This document shows positions 43,876 to 52,271 of a stretch of DNA of 64,000 nt, in pieces. Every line of letters starts with the position of its first letter. Position 1 is the first letter of the stretch. The stretch is taken from NCBI RefSeq assembly GCF_039691755.1, contig NZ_CP137552.1:1736001-1800000 (forward strand). The letters are read 5' to 3'. This DNA is from Halomonas sp. Bachu 37 (lineage in GTDB: Bacteria; Pseudomonadota; Gammaproteobacteria; Pseudomonadales; Halomonadaceae). Made by a program: the position numbers and the translations under genes. The notes under the pieces are model-generated. The model ran no database searches, was not told where the DNA came from, and saw only the letters and a program-made list of their open reading frames with translations.

Positions 43876-44952
43876 ATGGCCCACCGCATTGCAGTTATTG
43901 CCGGCGACGGTATCGGCACCGAAGTCATGCCCGAAGGGCTGCGCGCCCTGAAAGCCGCCGCCAAGCGCTTCGCCATCGACCTCGATATCCAGACCTTCGC
44001 GTTCGGCAGCTGTGACTACTATCTCGAGCACGGAAAAATGCTGCCCGACGACTGGTTCGACCAGCTCAAGGATTTCGATGCGCTGTTCTACGGCGCGGTG
44101 GGCTGGCCTGCAAAAGTGCCGGACCATATTTCCCTGTGGGGCTCTCTGCTGCAGTTTCGCCGCCGGTTCGACCAGTACATCAACCTGCGCCCCTGTAAAT
44201 TGATGCCCGGTATCCAAAGCCCACTGGCCGGTCGCGAACCGGGGGACATCGACTTCTATGTGGTACGCGAGAACACCGAAGGCGAATACTCCAGCGTCGG
44301 CGGCAAGATGTTCGAGGGCACCGACCGGGAAGTGGTGATCCAGGAAACGGTGATGACGCGCACCGGCGTCGACCGCGTGCTCAAGTACGCCTTCGACCTG
44401 GCCCAGACCCGCTCACGGAAAAAGCTCACCTCGGCGACCAAGTCCAACGGCATCTCGATCACCATGCCCTACTGGGACGAACGCGTCGAGGCGATGGCCG
44501 AGGCCTACCCCGAGGTGTCTGTGGACAAGTTCCATATCGACATTCTCACCGCCAACTTCGTGCTTCACCCGGACTGGTTCGACGTGGTGGTGGGCAGCAA
44601 TCTGTTCGGCGACATACTGTCGGATCTCGGTCCGGCCTGTACCGGCACCATCGGCATCGCCCCGTCCGCCAACATCAATCCGGAAGGCAAGTTTCCCAGC
44701 CTGTTCGAGCCGGTACACGGCAGCGCCCCGGATATTGCCGGCAAGGGCATTGCCAACCCCATCGGTCAGATCTGGTCAGGAGCGATGATGCTCGAGCATC
44801 TGGGTCATCAAGAGGCCGCCAATGCCTTGGTCGAGGCTATCGAGGCGGTACTGGCGGAGGGCAGTCCCAACGTGCTGACCCCGGATCTACGCGGCCAGGG
44901 CAATACCGCAAGCCTTGGCCGCGCCATCGCCGAACGCATCGAGGGCAAATGA
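43876..44952 (+). CDS. ttuC: tartrate dehydrogenase / D-malate dehydrogenase (isopropylmalate dehydrogenase-like)
   Basis: A 358-residue NAD-dependent hydroxyacid decarboxylating dehydrogenase. Family features: IAVIAGDGIGTEVMPEGL at the N terminus, FYVVRENTEGEYSSVGG, TSATKSNGISITMPYWDE with the catalytic Lys region, and DILSDLGPACTGTIGIAPSANI at the metal-binding Asp. The substrate-specificity loop differs from LeuB and matches TtuC/DmlA, which act on tartrate, D-malate and sometimes isopropylmalate. The RBS GGAGAAACC sits close to a 14-bp repeat array. There is no adjacent transporter; the partner pathway is not visible. Confidence 0.9.
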   Translation: MAHRIAVIAGDGIGTEVMPEGLRALKAAAKRFAIDLDIQTFAFGSCDYYLEHGKMLPDDWFDQLKDFDALFYGAVGWPAKVPDHISLWGSLLQFRRRFDQYINLRPCKLMPGIQSPLAGREPGDIDFYVVRENTEGEYSSVGGKMFEGTDREVVIQETVMTRTGVDRVLKYAFDLAQTRSRKKLTSATKSNGISITMPYWDERVEAMAEAYPEVSVDKFHIDILTANFVLHPDWFDVVVGSNLFGDILSDLGPACTGTIGIAPSANINPEGKFPSLFEPVHGSAPDIAGKGIANPIGQIWSGAMMLEHLGHQEAANALVEAIEAVLAEGSPNVLTPDLRGQGNTASLGRAIAERIEGK

Positions 44953-45015
44953 GTGCATTTGGTGACATGTATCAATGACACTTGAGAACAAGGGCACGGA
45001 AGCGGACTAAAATTA

Positions 45016-45032
45016 ATATGTTATAACCATAT
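45016..45032. promoter_or_regulatory. AT-rich imperfect palindrome upstream of the flavoprotein operon
   Basis: ATATG and CATAT arms flank a TTATAAC centre whose TTATAA is itself self-complementary, 26 bases before the start codon. Such AT-rich dyads at the start of a sulfide-oxidation operon resemble operators of ArsR/SmtB-type sulfide sensors, but no regulator is adjacent, so this is tentative. It could equally be part of the -10 region. Confidence 0.35.
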
Positions 45033-45057
45033 GAAAATGACTTGTCAGGAGCCGCCC

Positions 45058-46452
45058 ATGTCCCGCCTCCCTCTTGTCTCCACTCGCTTGAGCCGCCGCC
45101 AACTACTGCGTCTAGGGATGGGAGCTGGGGCGGCAAGCCTACTGTCGCCCATAGCCCTTCACGCCACCACGATTTCTACCCGGGCTCGTATCGTCATCCT
45201 CGGTGGCGGTGCTGCCGGCATGGCCATGGCCAACCGCCTGGCGCGTCGGCTGGATGGTGCCCGCATCCTGCTGGTGGAGCCCCGCGAAATCCATCACTAC
45301 CAGCCGGGCTGGACGCTGGTGGCCTGCGGGGCCTGGCAGCCTGAGCAGACCCTGCGGCCAAATGCCGATTTCGTGCCACGTGGCATCGAATGGAGCCGGC
45401 AGTCAGCCGTGGGAATTGATGCCGACAACCGCCGGGTGTCGCTGTCGGACGGCAGTATCGCCGAGTACGACTACCTGGTTGTCGCCACCGGGCTGCAACT
45501 CAACTACCACCTGATAGATGGCATGTCACCGGACCTGGTGGGAAATCACGGTATCGGCAGCGTCTATGCCGGACTGGAGAGCGCCGGCCGCACTCGCCAG
45601 GCCATTGACGAATGGATTGCCGAGGGCGGTGGCCGGGGCCTGTTCACGGCCCCGGCCACACCGGTGAAATGCGCCGGGGCGCCGATCAAGATGGCCTTCA
45701 TCACCCTGTCACAAATCAGGAAGAGCGGCCACCGCGATGACTTCCAGCTCGACTACCTGACCCCGAGCCAGGCGATGTTCAGCCAACCCTGGGTCAATGC
45801 TTTTCTCAAGCAGCGTTTCGACGAAGAGGGAATCGAGCGCCGCCACCAGTACCAACTTTCGGCCATCGATCCGGGCGCCCGCCAAGCGGAGTTCACCTTC
45901 ATCGGCTCGGCCGGCGACTTCAACACCCACCGCACGGGTCGTCAACCGGAACTCGGTCGTGAAGGCGAGATGACCGAAGTGATCGATTACCGCTTCATTC
46001 ATGTGGTGCCGCCCATGAGCGCTCCGGACTTCATCCGCGAGAGCGGCCTGATCGCCAAGGATGGACTCTTCCGCGGCGAGTGGCTCGATACCGATATCCA
46101 TACCCTTCAGCATAATCGCTACCCCGAGGTGTTCGGGATCGGTGACGTGATCGGCGCCCCGATCAACAAGACTGCAGCCAGCGTCAAGGCTCAGGCTCCC
46201 GTGGTCGAGGCCAACCTGGTGGCTCAGTTGCAGGGCTTGGCGCCAACCGCCCGCCACAACGGCTATACCTCCTGTCCGCTGATTACCGACATCGGCAAGG
46301 CGATGCTGGTGGAGTTCGGTTACGACAACGACATGGCCTTTCTACCCTCTTTCTCCTTCATCGACCCGAAAGAGGAGTCCTGGGTTGCCTGGGTACTGAA
46401 GGATTACCTGCTTCAGCCCGCCTACTACGCCATGCTCGAAGGGCTTGCCTGA
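45058..46452 (+). CDS. Tat-exported sulfide:quinone oxidoreductase-like flavoprotein
   Basis: A 464-residue NAD(P)/FAD-dependent oxidoreductase. Residues 12-18 (SRRQLLR) followed by GMGAGAASLLSPIALHA are a twin-arginine signal. The FAD motif VILGGGAAGMAMA starts at residue 46. Cys205 in PVKCAGAPIKMAF and Cys406 in NGYTSCPLITDIGKAML match the redox-active pair of type II sulfide:quinone oxidoreductase/SQOR, and the C-terminal DPKEESWVAWVLKDYLLQP fits the membrane-anchoring end. It probably oxidises sulfide on the periplasmic side and reduces quinone; FccB-type use of cytochrome c is an alternative. CAGGAG fixes the start, nine codons after an upstream ATG. The next gene follows after 12 bp. 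Confidence 0.83.
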   Translation: MSRLPLVSTRLSRRQLLRLGMGAGAASLLSPIALHATTISTRARIVILGGGAAGMAMANRLARRLDGARILLVEPREIHHYQPGWTLVACGAWQPEQTLRPNADFVPRGIEWSRQSAVGIDADNRRVSLSDGSIAEYDYLVVATGLQLNYHLIDGMSPDLVGNHGIGSVYAGLESAGRTRQAIDEWIAEGGGRGLFTAPATPVKCAGAPIKMAFITLSQIRKSGHRDDFQLDYLTPSQAMFSQPWVNAFLKQRFDEEGIERRHQYQLSAIDPGARQAEFTFIGSAGDFNTHRTGRQPELGREGEMTEVIDYRFIHVVPPMSAPDFIRESGLIAKDGLFRGEWLDTDIHTLQHNRYPEVFGIGDVIGAPINKTAASVKAQAPVVEANLVAQLQGLAPTARHNGYTSCPLITDIGKAMLVEFGYDNDMAFLPSFSFIDPKEESWVAWVLKDYLLQPAYYAMLEGLA

Positions 46453-46464
46453 GGAGACCCGGCC

Positions 46465-46824
46465 ATGAATTTCTCGCTAACCAGCATCCTGGCGGTTCTC
46501 TCCCACGCGCTGCCCCCCTTCCTGCCGCTGATCCTCTCCCTTGTGGCAGCATTGCTGACGGTACAGCTGATCGCACGGCTGCGCGGCTACCGCACCGGGA
46601 GCCACCATTGCCGACCCGCTGGCGCAGCGGCCCTGCTGGCAGGCATCACATCGCTATGGTGGGTTCCGATGCTCTCCAGCTCCCGCCTGGAATTCGTGAC
46701 CACAGCCACCGACTGGGCGGCACTGATTACGGTGGCACTCGGTATTGTCCTGGCCAGCTGGCTTTTCCTGCATCCACTGAGCTACCTCATAAGGCGCCCT
46801 CGCCATTCGAGAAGCGTCTCATGA
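46465..46824 (+). CDS. small three-helix membrane protein in the flavoprotein operon
   Basis: A 119-residue protein with three predicted membrane helices (PPFLPLILSLVAALLTVQL, AAALLAGITSLWWVPML, ALITVALGIVLASWLFLHP). It resembles the 42854-43192 protein by the shared motifs GY[QR], WW[LV]P, FL.FHP-type LHP and a final IRR/VR. A GGAGACCCGG site lies before the ATG, 12 bp after the flavoprotein stop, so translation is likely coupled. It may anchor or electronically link the flavoprotein to the membrane (inference). A tandem duplication covers its stop codon and a bidirectional terminator follows. Confidence 0.7.
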   Translation: MNFSLTSILAVLSHALPPFLPLILSLVAALLTVQLIARLRGYRTGSHHCRPAGAAALLAGITSLWWVPMLSSSRLEFVTTATDWAALITVALGIVLASWLFLHPLSYLIRRPRHSRSVS

Positions 46825-46842
46825 AAAAGCGGCTCATGAAAA
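46818..46842. repeat. 15-bp tandem duplication across the stop codon of the 46465-46824 gene
   Basis: CTCATGAAAAAGCGG is followed by CTCATGAAAA, so the sequence around the TGA stop appears twice, 15 bp apart. The second copy merges into the base of a terminator hairpin. Confidence 0.75.
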
Positions 46843-46883
46843 GGCCCCGCCGACACATACCTTGCGGTATCTCGGCGGGGCCT
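46842..46883. terminator. bidirectional terminator between the 46465 gene and wrbA
   Basis: A 12-bp stem (AGGCCCCGCCGA and complement) continues, after a small internal loop, into a second stem ATACC/GGTAT with a TTGC loop. It occupies the gap between two convergent genes. Confidence 0.8.
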
Positions 46884-46910
46884 CGTCACTAGCGCAGGCC
46901 GGAGCGATTA

Positions 46911-47510
46911 TCAGCCTGCCAGCTTGGCGGCGATCTTCGCTACGTGCTCCCCCTGGAAGGATGCGATCTTGAGTTCGCGATCATCGGGCTGGCGCGAACC
47001 GTCACCGCCGGCAATCGTCGCGGCGCCGTAGGGTGTGCCGCCGCTGACCTTGGAGATATCGAACTGCTCTTCCAGGCCGTAACCGATCGGCACGATCACC
47101 ATGCCGTGATGAGCCAGTGTGGTCCAGGTCGAGGTGATGGTCATTTCGTCGCCACCACCAGTACCGGTGGACGTGAATACGCTGGCCACCTTGCCGCGCA
47201 GCGCTCCCTTGGCCCACAGGCCGCCGGTCTGGTCGAAGAAGGTACGCACCTGCCCGGCCATGTTGCCGAAGCGGGTCGGGGTGCCCACGATAATCGCATC
47301 GTAGTCCGCAAGCTCGGCGGGGGTGGCCTCGGGAACGCTCTCGTTGTGCTGGCCACCGGCTTGGGCGAACACCTCGGCATCCATGGTTTCGGGTACTCGC
47401 TTGACGGTTACCTCGACGCCTTGCACTTTCTTCGCACCCTCTGCCACCGCGTGCGCCATGGTATCGATATGTCCATACATGGAGTAATAAAGTACGAGTA
47501 CCTTGGTCAT
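46911..47510 (-). CDS. wrbA: NAD(P)H:quinone oxidoreductase WrbA
   Basis: A 199-residue flavodoxin-like protein that forms tetramers with FMN and reduces quinones by two electrons, which limits oxidative stress. The phosphate loop is [12 protein letters not shown] (residues 8-19), the FMN isoalloxazine site [13 protein letters not shown], and the WrbA insertion [15 protein letters not shown]. It shows the full family length. AGGAGAGATGC precedes the ATG. The upstream 345 bp, shared with the divergent astE, has low GC and degenerate repeats. Confidence 0.95.
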   Translation of the reverse strand: MTKVLVLYYSMYGHIDTMAHAVAEGAKKVQGVEVTVKRVPETMDAEVFAQAGGQHNESVPEATPAELADYDAIIVGTPTRFGNMAGQVRTFFDQTGGLWAKGALRGKVASVFTSTGTGGGDEMTITSTWTTLAHHGMVIVPIGYGLEEQFDISKVSGGTPYGAATIAGGDGSRQPDDRELKIASFQGEHVAKIAAKLAG

Positions 47511-47855
47511 GCATCTCTCCTTGTCTATGAGAAAAAGTCTGTGAAAAAGACTGTGAGAAAAAGCCTGTGTAATGGCTAATAAGATAGCGGAGGCTGCCGC
47601 AGATAAAAGCGAATGTTTTCGTTTTCTGGAAGTGATTTACTCGATGGTTTCCTGCCGAGCAAGTTTTTCATTTCCGAACCAGCCATTTTCATCAGCTCGA
47701 CGCTCTCTCTTGTCCCCCTGGCCCTCGCCGGTAATGGTAATGACTTTTCTCGAGGGAAATCACGTCATGCAAGTCATACAGCTATTGTCAGCTTTCATGC
47801 TTGAACGGTCCTTTTCCCGCGCCGTCTGCGCTACCTGTCGAACAGAGAACGGAAG
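47511..47855. other. intergenic region between wrbA and astE
   Basis: 345 bases, less GC-rich than the coding flanks. The wrbA-proximal end holds a degenerate tandem repeat. A 96-codon plus-strand frame covers the rest but has atypical composition (many Ser, Arg and Phe), overlaps astE by seven bases, and is judged non-coding. Promoters of both divergent genes should lie here. Confidence 0.55.
47525..47564. repeat. degenerate 12-14-bp tandem repeat upstream of wrbA
   Basis: Units CTATGAGAAAAAGT, CTGTGAAAAAGA and CTGTGAGAAAAAGC are adjacent, followed by CTGTGT. They start 15 bases ahead of the wrbA start codon, in its 5' leader. The AGAAAAAGC end recalls the unit on the other side of wrbA (46818). 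Confidence 0.65.
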
Positions 47856-48845
47856 ATGCTGAGCGAGTGGCTGGACGCAACTCTAGAAGGTCGCGAGCCG
47901 ACTTCACTTCAGGGTGAGTTGCCCTCCGGCCGCTACCGTTTCTACGGGCCGGGTATCGTGGAACTGCTGCCTGATACTATCGGCCCCCAGGGTCGGGCCT
48001 GTGTCTTCTCCGCTGCCATCCACGGCAATGAAACCGCTCCGGTAGAACTGGTCGGCGAACTGCTGGCTGGCGTGGAAGCGGGAACACTGCGGCTGGGAGC
48101 ACCACTGCTGGTGATACTCGGCAACTTGCCCGCGCTGCGCCAGAGCTGCCGTTTCATCTCGACCAACCTCAACCGCCTGTTCCGCCGTGAGCTGGACGCC
48201 ACAGGCGAGGAAGCGGATCGCGCCCGCGAACTGATGGCCGCGGTGGATGCCTTCTATGCCCGCCATGCATCGCTGGGGCGCCTGCATTACGACCTGCACA
48301 CGGCTATTCGCGATAGCCGCTATCCGCGTTTCGTGGTGGAGCCCTATGCCGAGACCGCAATCGCCCACGAACAGTGGCGCTGGCTGGCGGCAGCCGGCAT
48401 CCAGGCGGCGCTCCATCAGCATCAACATAGCTGGACGTTCTCCCACTACACCAAGCACTATCATGCCGCCCAGTCGTTTACTCTGGAGCTCGGCAAGGTG
48501 GCACCGTTCGGCGCCAATGACCTGGCCGCCCTGCAGCCCATGCTGGCGCTTCTGCAAGCGCTGGCGGAAGGGCGCGAACCGACATCGGCCCCGCTGTCAG
48601 AAATGCAGTTCTTTCGCGTCGAGTATGAGCTGATGCGCAGCTCGGAGGCATTTACCCTGTGCATCGCCGACGACACGCCCAATTTCACCGAATTTCCTCC
48701 CGGTGCCTGCCTGGCTCGAGACGCCGTACAGGGCGATTTCATCGTCGGCGAGACTCCGCTTCGGGTGGTCTTTCCCAACCCCAAGGTGGAATTGGGCGCA
48801 CGAGCCGCCCTATTGGTCGCGCCCTCCTCCGTTCCGGATAACTAG
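47856..48845 (+). CDS. astE: succinylglutamate desuccinylase (AstE)
   Basis: A 329-residue zinc enzyme, last step of the arginine succinyltransferase pathway (N-succinylglutamate to glutamate plus succinate). The metal ligands and catalytic Glu are visible: His56 and Glu59 in AAIHGNETAPVE, His148 in HYDLHTAIR, and Glu211 in FTLELGKVAPFG, as in the M14-like AstE/AspA family. The usual astCADB genes are not adjacent, but the next operon encodes a basic-amino-acid ABC importer, which suggests a joint role in arginine use. Promoter in the gap with wrbA. Confidence 0.95.
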   Translation: MLSEWLDATLEGREPTSLQGELPSGRYRFYGPGIVELLPDTIGPQGRACVFSAAIHGNETAPVELVGELLAGVEAGTLRLGAPLLVILGNLPALRQSCRFISTNLNRLFRRELDATGEEADRARELMAAVDAFYARHASLGRLHYDLHTAIRDSRYPRFVVEPYAETAIAHEQWRWLAAAGIQAALHQHQHSWTFSHYTKHYHAAQSFTLELGKVAPFGANDLAALQPMLALLQALAEGREPTSAPLSEMQFFRVEYELMRSSEAFTLCIADDTPNFTEFPPGACLARDAVQGDFIVGETPLRVVFPNPKVELGARAALLVAPSSVPDN

Positions 48846-49079
48846 ATACGGCATTGACCGAACTCAGAGACAATACAACAACAATCAAGGCGACAAGATG
48901 CGTGTCAATTCCTTAAAATACGACCAAAGTCGAGCACGTGTTTTCCTCTCCAGGCCTCTGTCGCGACGGCTGGCCTGTTAGAATCGCCCCCTTTTCGCGC
49001 CAGCCACGCTCAATGCCCTGTTTACAACAACTGGGTCAACACGACACGTTGCTGGCAACCCTGCTTTGGAGCCAACGAT

Positions 49080-49850
49080 ATGGCCGCTACGCCTATCCCC
49101 CTTGAAGTGCGCAACATCAAGAAACGCTTCGGTGATACGGAAGTTCTCAAAGGGCTTTCCCTGCAAGCCAACAAAGGCGATGTGATTACGCTGATCGGCG
49201 CCTCCGGTTCTGGCAAGAGTACCTTTCTGCGCTGCATGAACCTGCTGGAACAGCCCGACGAAGGCGACCTGCTGGTGCATGGCGAGGAAATACGCTTCAA
49301 GATGACCCGTCACGGTCGCGAGCCGGCCGACTGGAAGCAGGTCGTACGCATGCGCGCCAAGCTTTCCATGGTCTTTCAGAGCTTCAACCTCTGGGCGCAC
49401 ATGACCCTGCTGGAGAACATCATCGAAGCACCGGTGCACGTACTCGGCACCCCCAAGAAGGAAGCCATCGCGCATGCCCGTGACCTGCTGGAGCGCGTCG
49501 GGCTGACCGCCAGGGCCGATGCCTACCCGGCGCAGATGTCCGGTGGCCAGCAGCAGCGCGGCGCCATTGCCCGTGCCCTGGCCATGAATCCGGAAGTCAT
49601 GCTGTTCGATGAGCCCACCTCGGCACTCGACCCGGAGCTGGTGGGCGATGTGCTCAAGGTCATGCGCGATCTGGCCGACGAGGGGCGCACCATGGTGGTA
49701 GTCACCCATGAGATGGGCTTTGCCCGGGATGTGTCGAGCCAGGTCATCTACCTCCATCAGGGCGTGGTGGAAGAAGCCGGGCATCCCCAGGATATTCTCA
49801 CCAACCCCCAGTCGCCGCGCCTGCAGCAGTTCCTGGCGCCCAAGTATTAA
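49080..49850 (+). CDS. polar amino-acid ABC transporter ATPase (HisP/ArtP/AotP-type)
   Basis: A 256-residue ATPase with Walker [10 protein letters not shown] near residue 40, the Q-loop [17 protein letters not shown], signature [15 protein letters not shown], Walker [14 protein letters not shown] and switch His in [13 protein letters not shown]. The insertion after the first third ([17 protein letters not shown]) is typical for the histidine/arginine subclass. It opens a four-gene operon ATPase-permease-permease-binding protein. It energises uptake of a basic amino acid in the cytoplasmic membrane; succession after astE points to arginine or ornithine. Confidence 0.92.
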   Translation: MAATPIPLEVRNIKKRFGDTEVLKGLSLQANKGDVITLIGASGSGKSTFLRCMNLLEQPDEGDLLVHGEEIRFKMTRHGREPADWKQVVRMRAKLSMVFQSFNLWAHMTLLENIIEAPVHVLGTPKKEAIAHARDLLERVGLTARADAYPAQMSGGQQQRGAIARALAMNPEVMLFDEPTSALDPELVGDVLKVMRDLADEGRTMVVVTHEMGFARDVSSQVIYLHQGVVEEAGHPQDILTNPQSPRLQQFLAPKY

Positions 49851-49866
49851 CCCGGAGAGGCTTACC

Positions 49867-50568
49867 ATGCTGGATCTGCAAGGTTATGGCCCGCGCCTGC
49901 TTGAAGGCGCCGGGGTGACCATTCAACTGGCCGTGCTGTCATTGATCCTGGCGCTGGCGCTGGGGCTGCTCACCGCCAGCGCCAAGATGTCACGCAGCTG
50001 GCTGCTGCACCGCGTCGCCACCTTCTACACCACGGTGATTCGCGGGGTGCCGGACCTGGTCCTGATGATGCTGCTGTTCTTCGGCGGCCAGATCGGCATC
50101 AACGCCATCACCGACATGCTCTATGACAACTACGGGCTCGATTACTACATCAACTTCAACGCCTTCGCCGCCGGCGTCATCACCATCGGTTTCATTTTCG
50201 GCGCTTATATGGGCGAGACCTTCCGGGGTGCCTTCATGGCGGTGGACAATGGCCAGATCGAAGCGGCCAAGGCCTACGGCATGAGCCCGTGGCTGGTGTT
50301 CCACCGCATCCGCTTTCCCTTGATGATGCGCCACGCCCTGCCGGGGTTATCCAACAACTGGATGGTCCTGCTCAAGACGACCGCGTTGGTGTCGGTCATC
50401 GGCCTGACCGACATGGTCCGGGTGGCGGCGGAAGCTTCCCGCGCCACTCACGAGCCGTTCGTATTCCTGATTCCCGTCGCCGCCGTCTACCTGTTGATCG
50501 CCAGCGTCTCGGAATGGATCTTCGCCCGCCTGCAAAAACACTACGACATCGGCTTCGGGGAGCACTGA
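49867..50568 (+). CDS. polar amino-acid ABC transporter permease (HisQ-type)
   Basis: A 233-residue inner-membrane protein with about five helices and the conserved EAA loop (GQIEAAKAYGMSPWLVFHRI) that docks to the ATPase. The start has CCCGGAGAGG upstream; longer in-frame starts would lie in the ATPase gene. The protein ends one base before the second permease. The N-terminal GYGPRLLEGAGVTIQLAVLS matches HisQ/AotQ proteins. Confidence 0.92.
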   Translation: MLDLQGYGPRLLEGAGVTIQLAVLSLILALALGLLTASAKMSRSWLLHRVATFYTTVIRGVPDLVLMMLLFFGGQIGINAITDMLYDNYGLDYYINFNAFAAGVITIGFIFGAYMGETFRGAFMAVDNGQIEAAKAYGMSPWLVFHRIRFPLMMRHALPGLSNNWMVLLKTTALVSVIGLTDMVRVAAEASRATHEPFVFLIPVAAVYLLIASVSEWIFARLQKHYDIGFGEH

Positions 50569-50569
50569 C

Positions 50570-51295
50570 ATGGATATCGCCGCCTGGTTCGACGATCTTC
50601 TCGCCGGCAACCTCATCTTTACCGCCCAGACCCTGGGCTACTACTGGGAAGGCCTGGTCACCACCACCCAGCTGGTGTTTCTCTCGCTGGTGATAGGCCT
50701 GGTGATGGCCGTGCCGCTCGCGGTGCTGCGCGGCTCCCGGCACAAGTGGATCAGCCTGCCGATCTATGTCTATACCTACGTGTTTCGTGGGACGCCGCTG
50801 CTTATCCAGCTCTACATCATCTACTACGGCGTGGTATTCATCGACGGCATCCAGGAGTCGTTCCTGTGGCCCCTGCTGCGCGAGGCGTTCTACCCCGCCC
50901 TGATCGCCTTTACCCTCAACACCGCCGCCTATACCACCGAGATATTTCGTGGTGCCATCAAGTCCACCTCGAAAGGCGAAATCGAGGCCGCCCGTGCCTA
51001 CGGCATGTCCCAGGGGCTGATGATGCGCCGTATCATCCTGCCCAGCGCCTTTCGCCGCGCCCTGCCGGCCTACGGTAACGAGGTGATCTTCATGTTGCAT
51101 GCCAGCGCCATCGCCAGCGTGGTCACGCTGATGGACCTCACCGGGGCGGCACGCTTTGTCTACGCCCGTTACTACGCGCCATTCGAAGCCTTCCTGTTCG
51201 TTGCCGCGCTGTATCTGTGCCTGACATTCGCGATTCTGTTTTTCTTTCGTTTTCTGGAGAAGAAACTGCTGGCTCACCTTCGGCCGCAGAGCTGA
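50570..51295 (+). CDS. polar amino-acid ABC transporter permease (HisM-type)
   Basis: A 241-residue membrane protein with five predicted helices and an EAA loop GEIEAARAYGMSQGLMMRRI. It pairs with the HisQ-type permease, from which it is separated by one base (TGACATG), so translation is coupled. The first periplasmic part, WFDDLLAGNLIFTAQTLGYYWEG, is like HisM/AotM. The C-terminal FRFLEKKLLAHL is cytosolic. Confidence 0.92.
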   Translation: MDIAAWFDDLLAGNLIFTAQTLGYYWEGLVTTTQLVFLSLVIGLVMAVPLAVLRGSRHKWISLPIYVYTYVFRGTPLLIQLYIIYYGVVFIDGIQESFLWPLLREAFYPALIAFTLNTAAYTTEIFRGAIKSTSKGEIEAARAYGMSQGLMMRRIILPSAFRRALPAYGNEVIFMLHASAIASVVTLMDLTGAARFVYARYYAPFEAFLFVAALYLCLTFAILFFFRFLEKKLLAHLRPQS

Positions 51296-51315
51296 TACAC
51301 GGGCTTGCGTCAAAC

Positions 51316-51394
51316 AAGCGTTGGTTCAGGTTTCGACTAACGCTTTTCGTCGCCCCCAACCTGGGTTAGGTTAAAGGCGATCACCGAAAGGTGA
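51316..51394 (+). promoter_or_regulatory. hairpin-rich leader between the permease and binding-protein genes
   Basis: Three small stem-loops on the plus strand: AAGCGTT/AACGCTT with a 16-base loop followed by TTTT, AACCT/AGGTT, and TCACC/GGTGA closed by a GAAA tetraloop about 24 bases before the next start codon. The first may act as a partial terminator, the last as an mRNA-stabilising element, both known ways to make binding protein in excess over permease. Inference from layout. Confidence 0.4.
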
Positions 51395-51417
51395 AATTCC
51401 ATAACAGGAGTCAAATA

Positions 51418-52203
51418 ATGAAGAAGCTGTTGACCGTTTCCCTCCTTGGCCTTGCCGTCGCCGCCGCTTCCTCCGCCCAGGCGCGTGACTACGATCATGT
51501 CCGTATCGGCGTGGATGTGCCCTACGAGCCGATGGAATACCGCACTCCCGAGGGTGAGCTGACGGGTTTCGATATCGAACTGGGCAATGAATTGTGCGAG
51601 CGCATCGACGTCACCTGCGAGTGGATCGAGCAAGAGTGGGACGGTATCATTCCGGGGCTGATGTCGCGCAACTACGACGCCATCATGTCCTCCATGACCA
51701 TCAACGACGAACGGCGCCAGACCGTGCTGTTCTCCGATCCCTACTTCACGCCGCCCTCCGCCTGGTTCGCCCCGTCGTCAAGCGAGCTGGAAGAGACCAC
51801 CGAAGAGAGCCTGGAAGGCAAGACCATCGGCGTCCAGCGTGGCACCCTTCAGGATAACTACGTCACCGACATGTACGGCAGCGTCGCCGACATCAGCCGC
51901 TACTCCACCGCTGACGACATGGTGCTGGACATGGAAGCCGAGCGCCTGGACATCCTGTTCCTCGACTATCCGGTGGGCAAGGCCACGCTGCTGGACAGCG
52001 ACAACCGCGATTACCGGGTCGTTGGCGAGACGATTACCGAGCCCAAGAAGTACTTCGGTGACGGTTTCGGCATTGCTTTCCGCAAGCGCGATGAAGCCTT
52101 GGCCGATCGTTTCAACGACGCCCTGGCCGAAGTTCAGCAGGACGGCACCTACGATGAAATCTACAATCGCTACTTCTCCGAGTCCAAGAAGAACGCGGAA
52201 TAA
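51418..52203 (+). CDS. polar amino-acid ABC transporter substrate-binding protein (HisJ/ArtJ/AotJ-type)
   Basis: A 261-residue periplasmic binding protein. The signal peptide is residues 1-22 (LLTVSLLGLAVAAASSAQA). The mature part shows the SBP_bac_3 signature LTGFDIELGNELCERIDVTCEW, DGIIPGLMSRNYDAIMSSM and a Cys pair (Cys in LCE and VTC) typical for the HisJ/ArgT group. Binding of arginine, ornithine, lysine or histidine is expected; the AstE context favours arginine. AGGAGTCAAATA fixes the start, nine codons after an upstream ATG. A strong terminator follows. Confidence 0.92.
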   Translation: MKKLLTVSLLGLAVAAASSAQARDYDHVRIGVDVPYEPMEYRTPEGELTGFDIELGNELCERIDVTCEWIEQEWDGIIPGLMSRNYDAIMSSMTINDERRQTVLFSDPYFTPPSAWFAPSSSELEETTEESLEGKTIGVQRGTLQDNYVTDMYGSVADISRYSTADDMVLDMEAERLDILFLDYPVGKATLLDSDNRDYRVVGETITEPKKYFGDGFGIAFRKRDEALADRFNDALAEVQQDGTYDEIYNRYFSESKKNAE

Positions 52204-52271
52204 GCGGTTGGATTGAATGTGATGCGCGTTATGCGTTTCGTGTAACGCGCCTGAAGACATCACCGCACATG

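Noticed and set aside
47572..47862. 96-codon plus-strand frame in the wrbA-astE gap
   Set aside because: Atypical amino-acid composition, no ribosome-binding site, overlap with astE, and no family resemblance.
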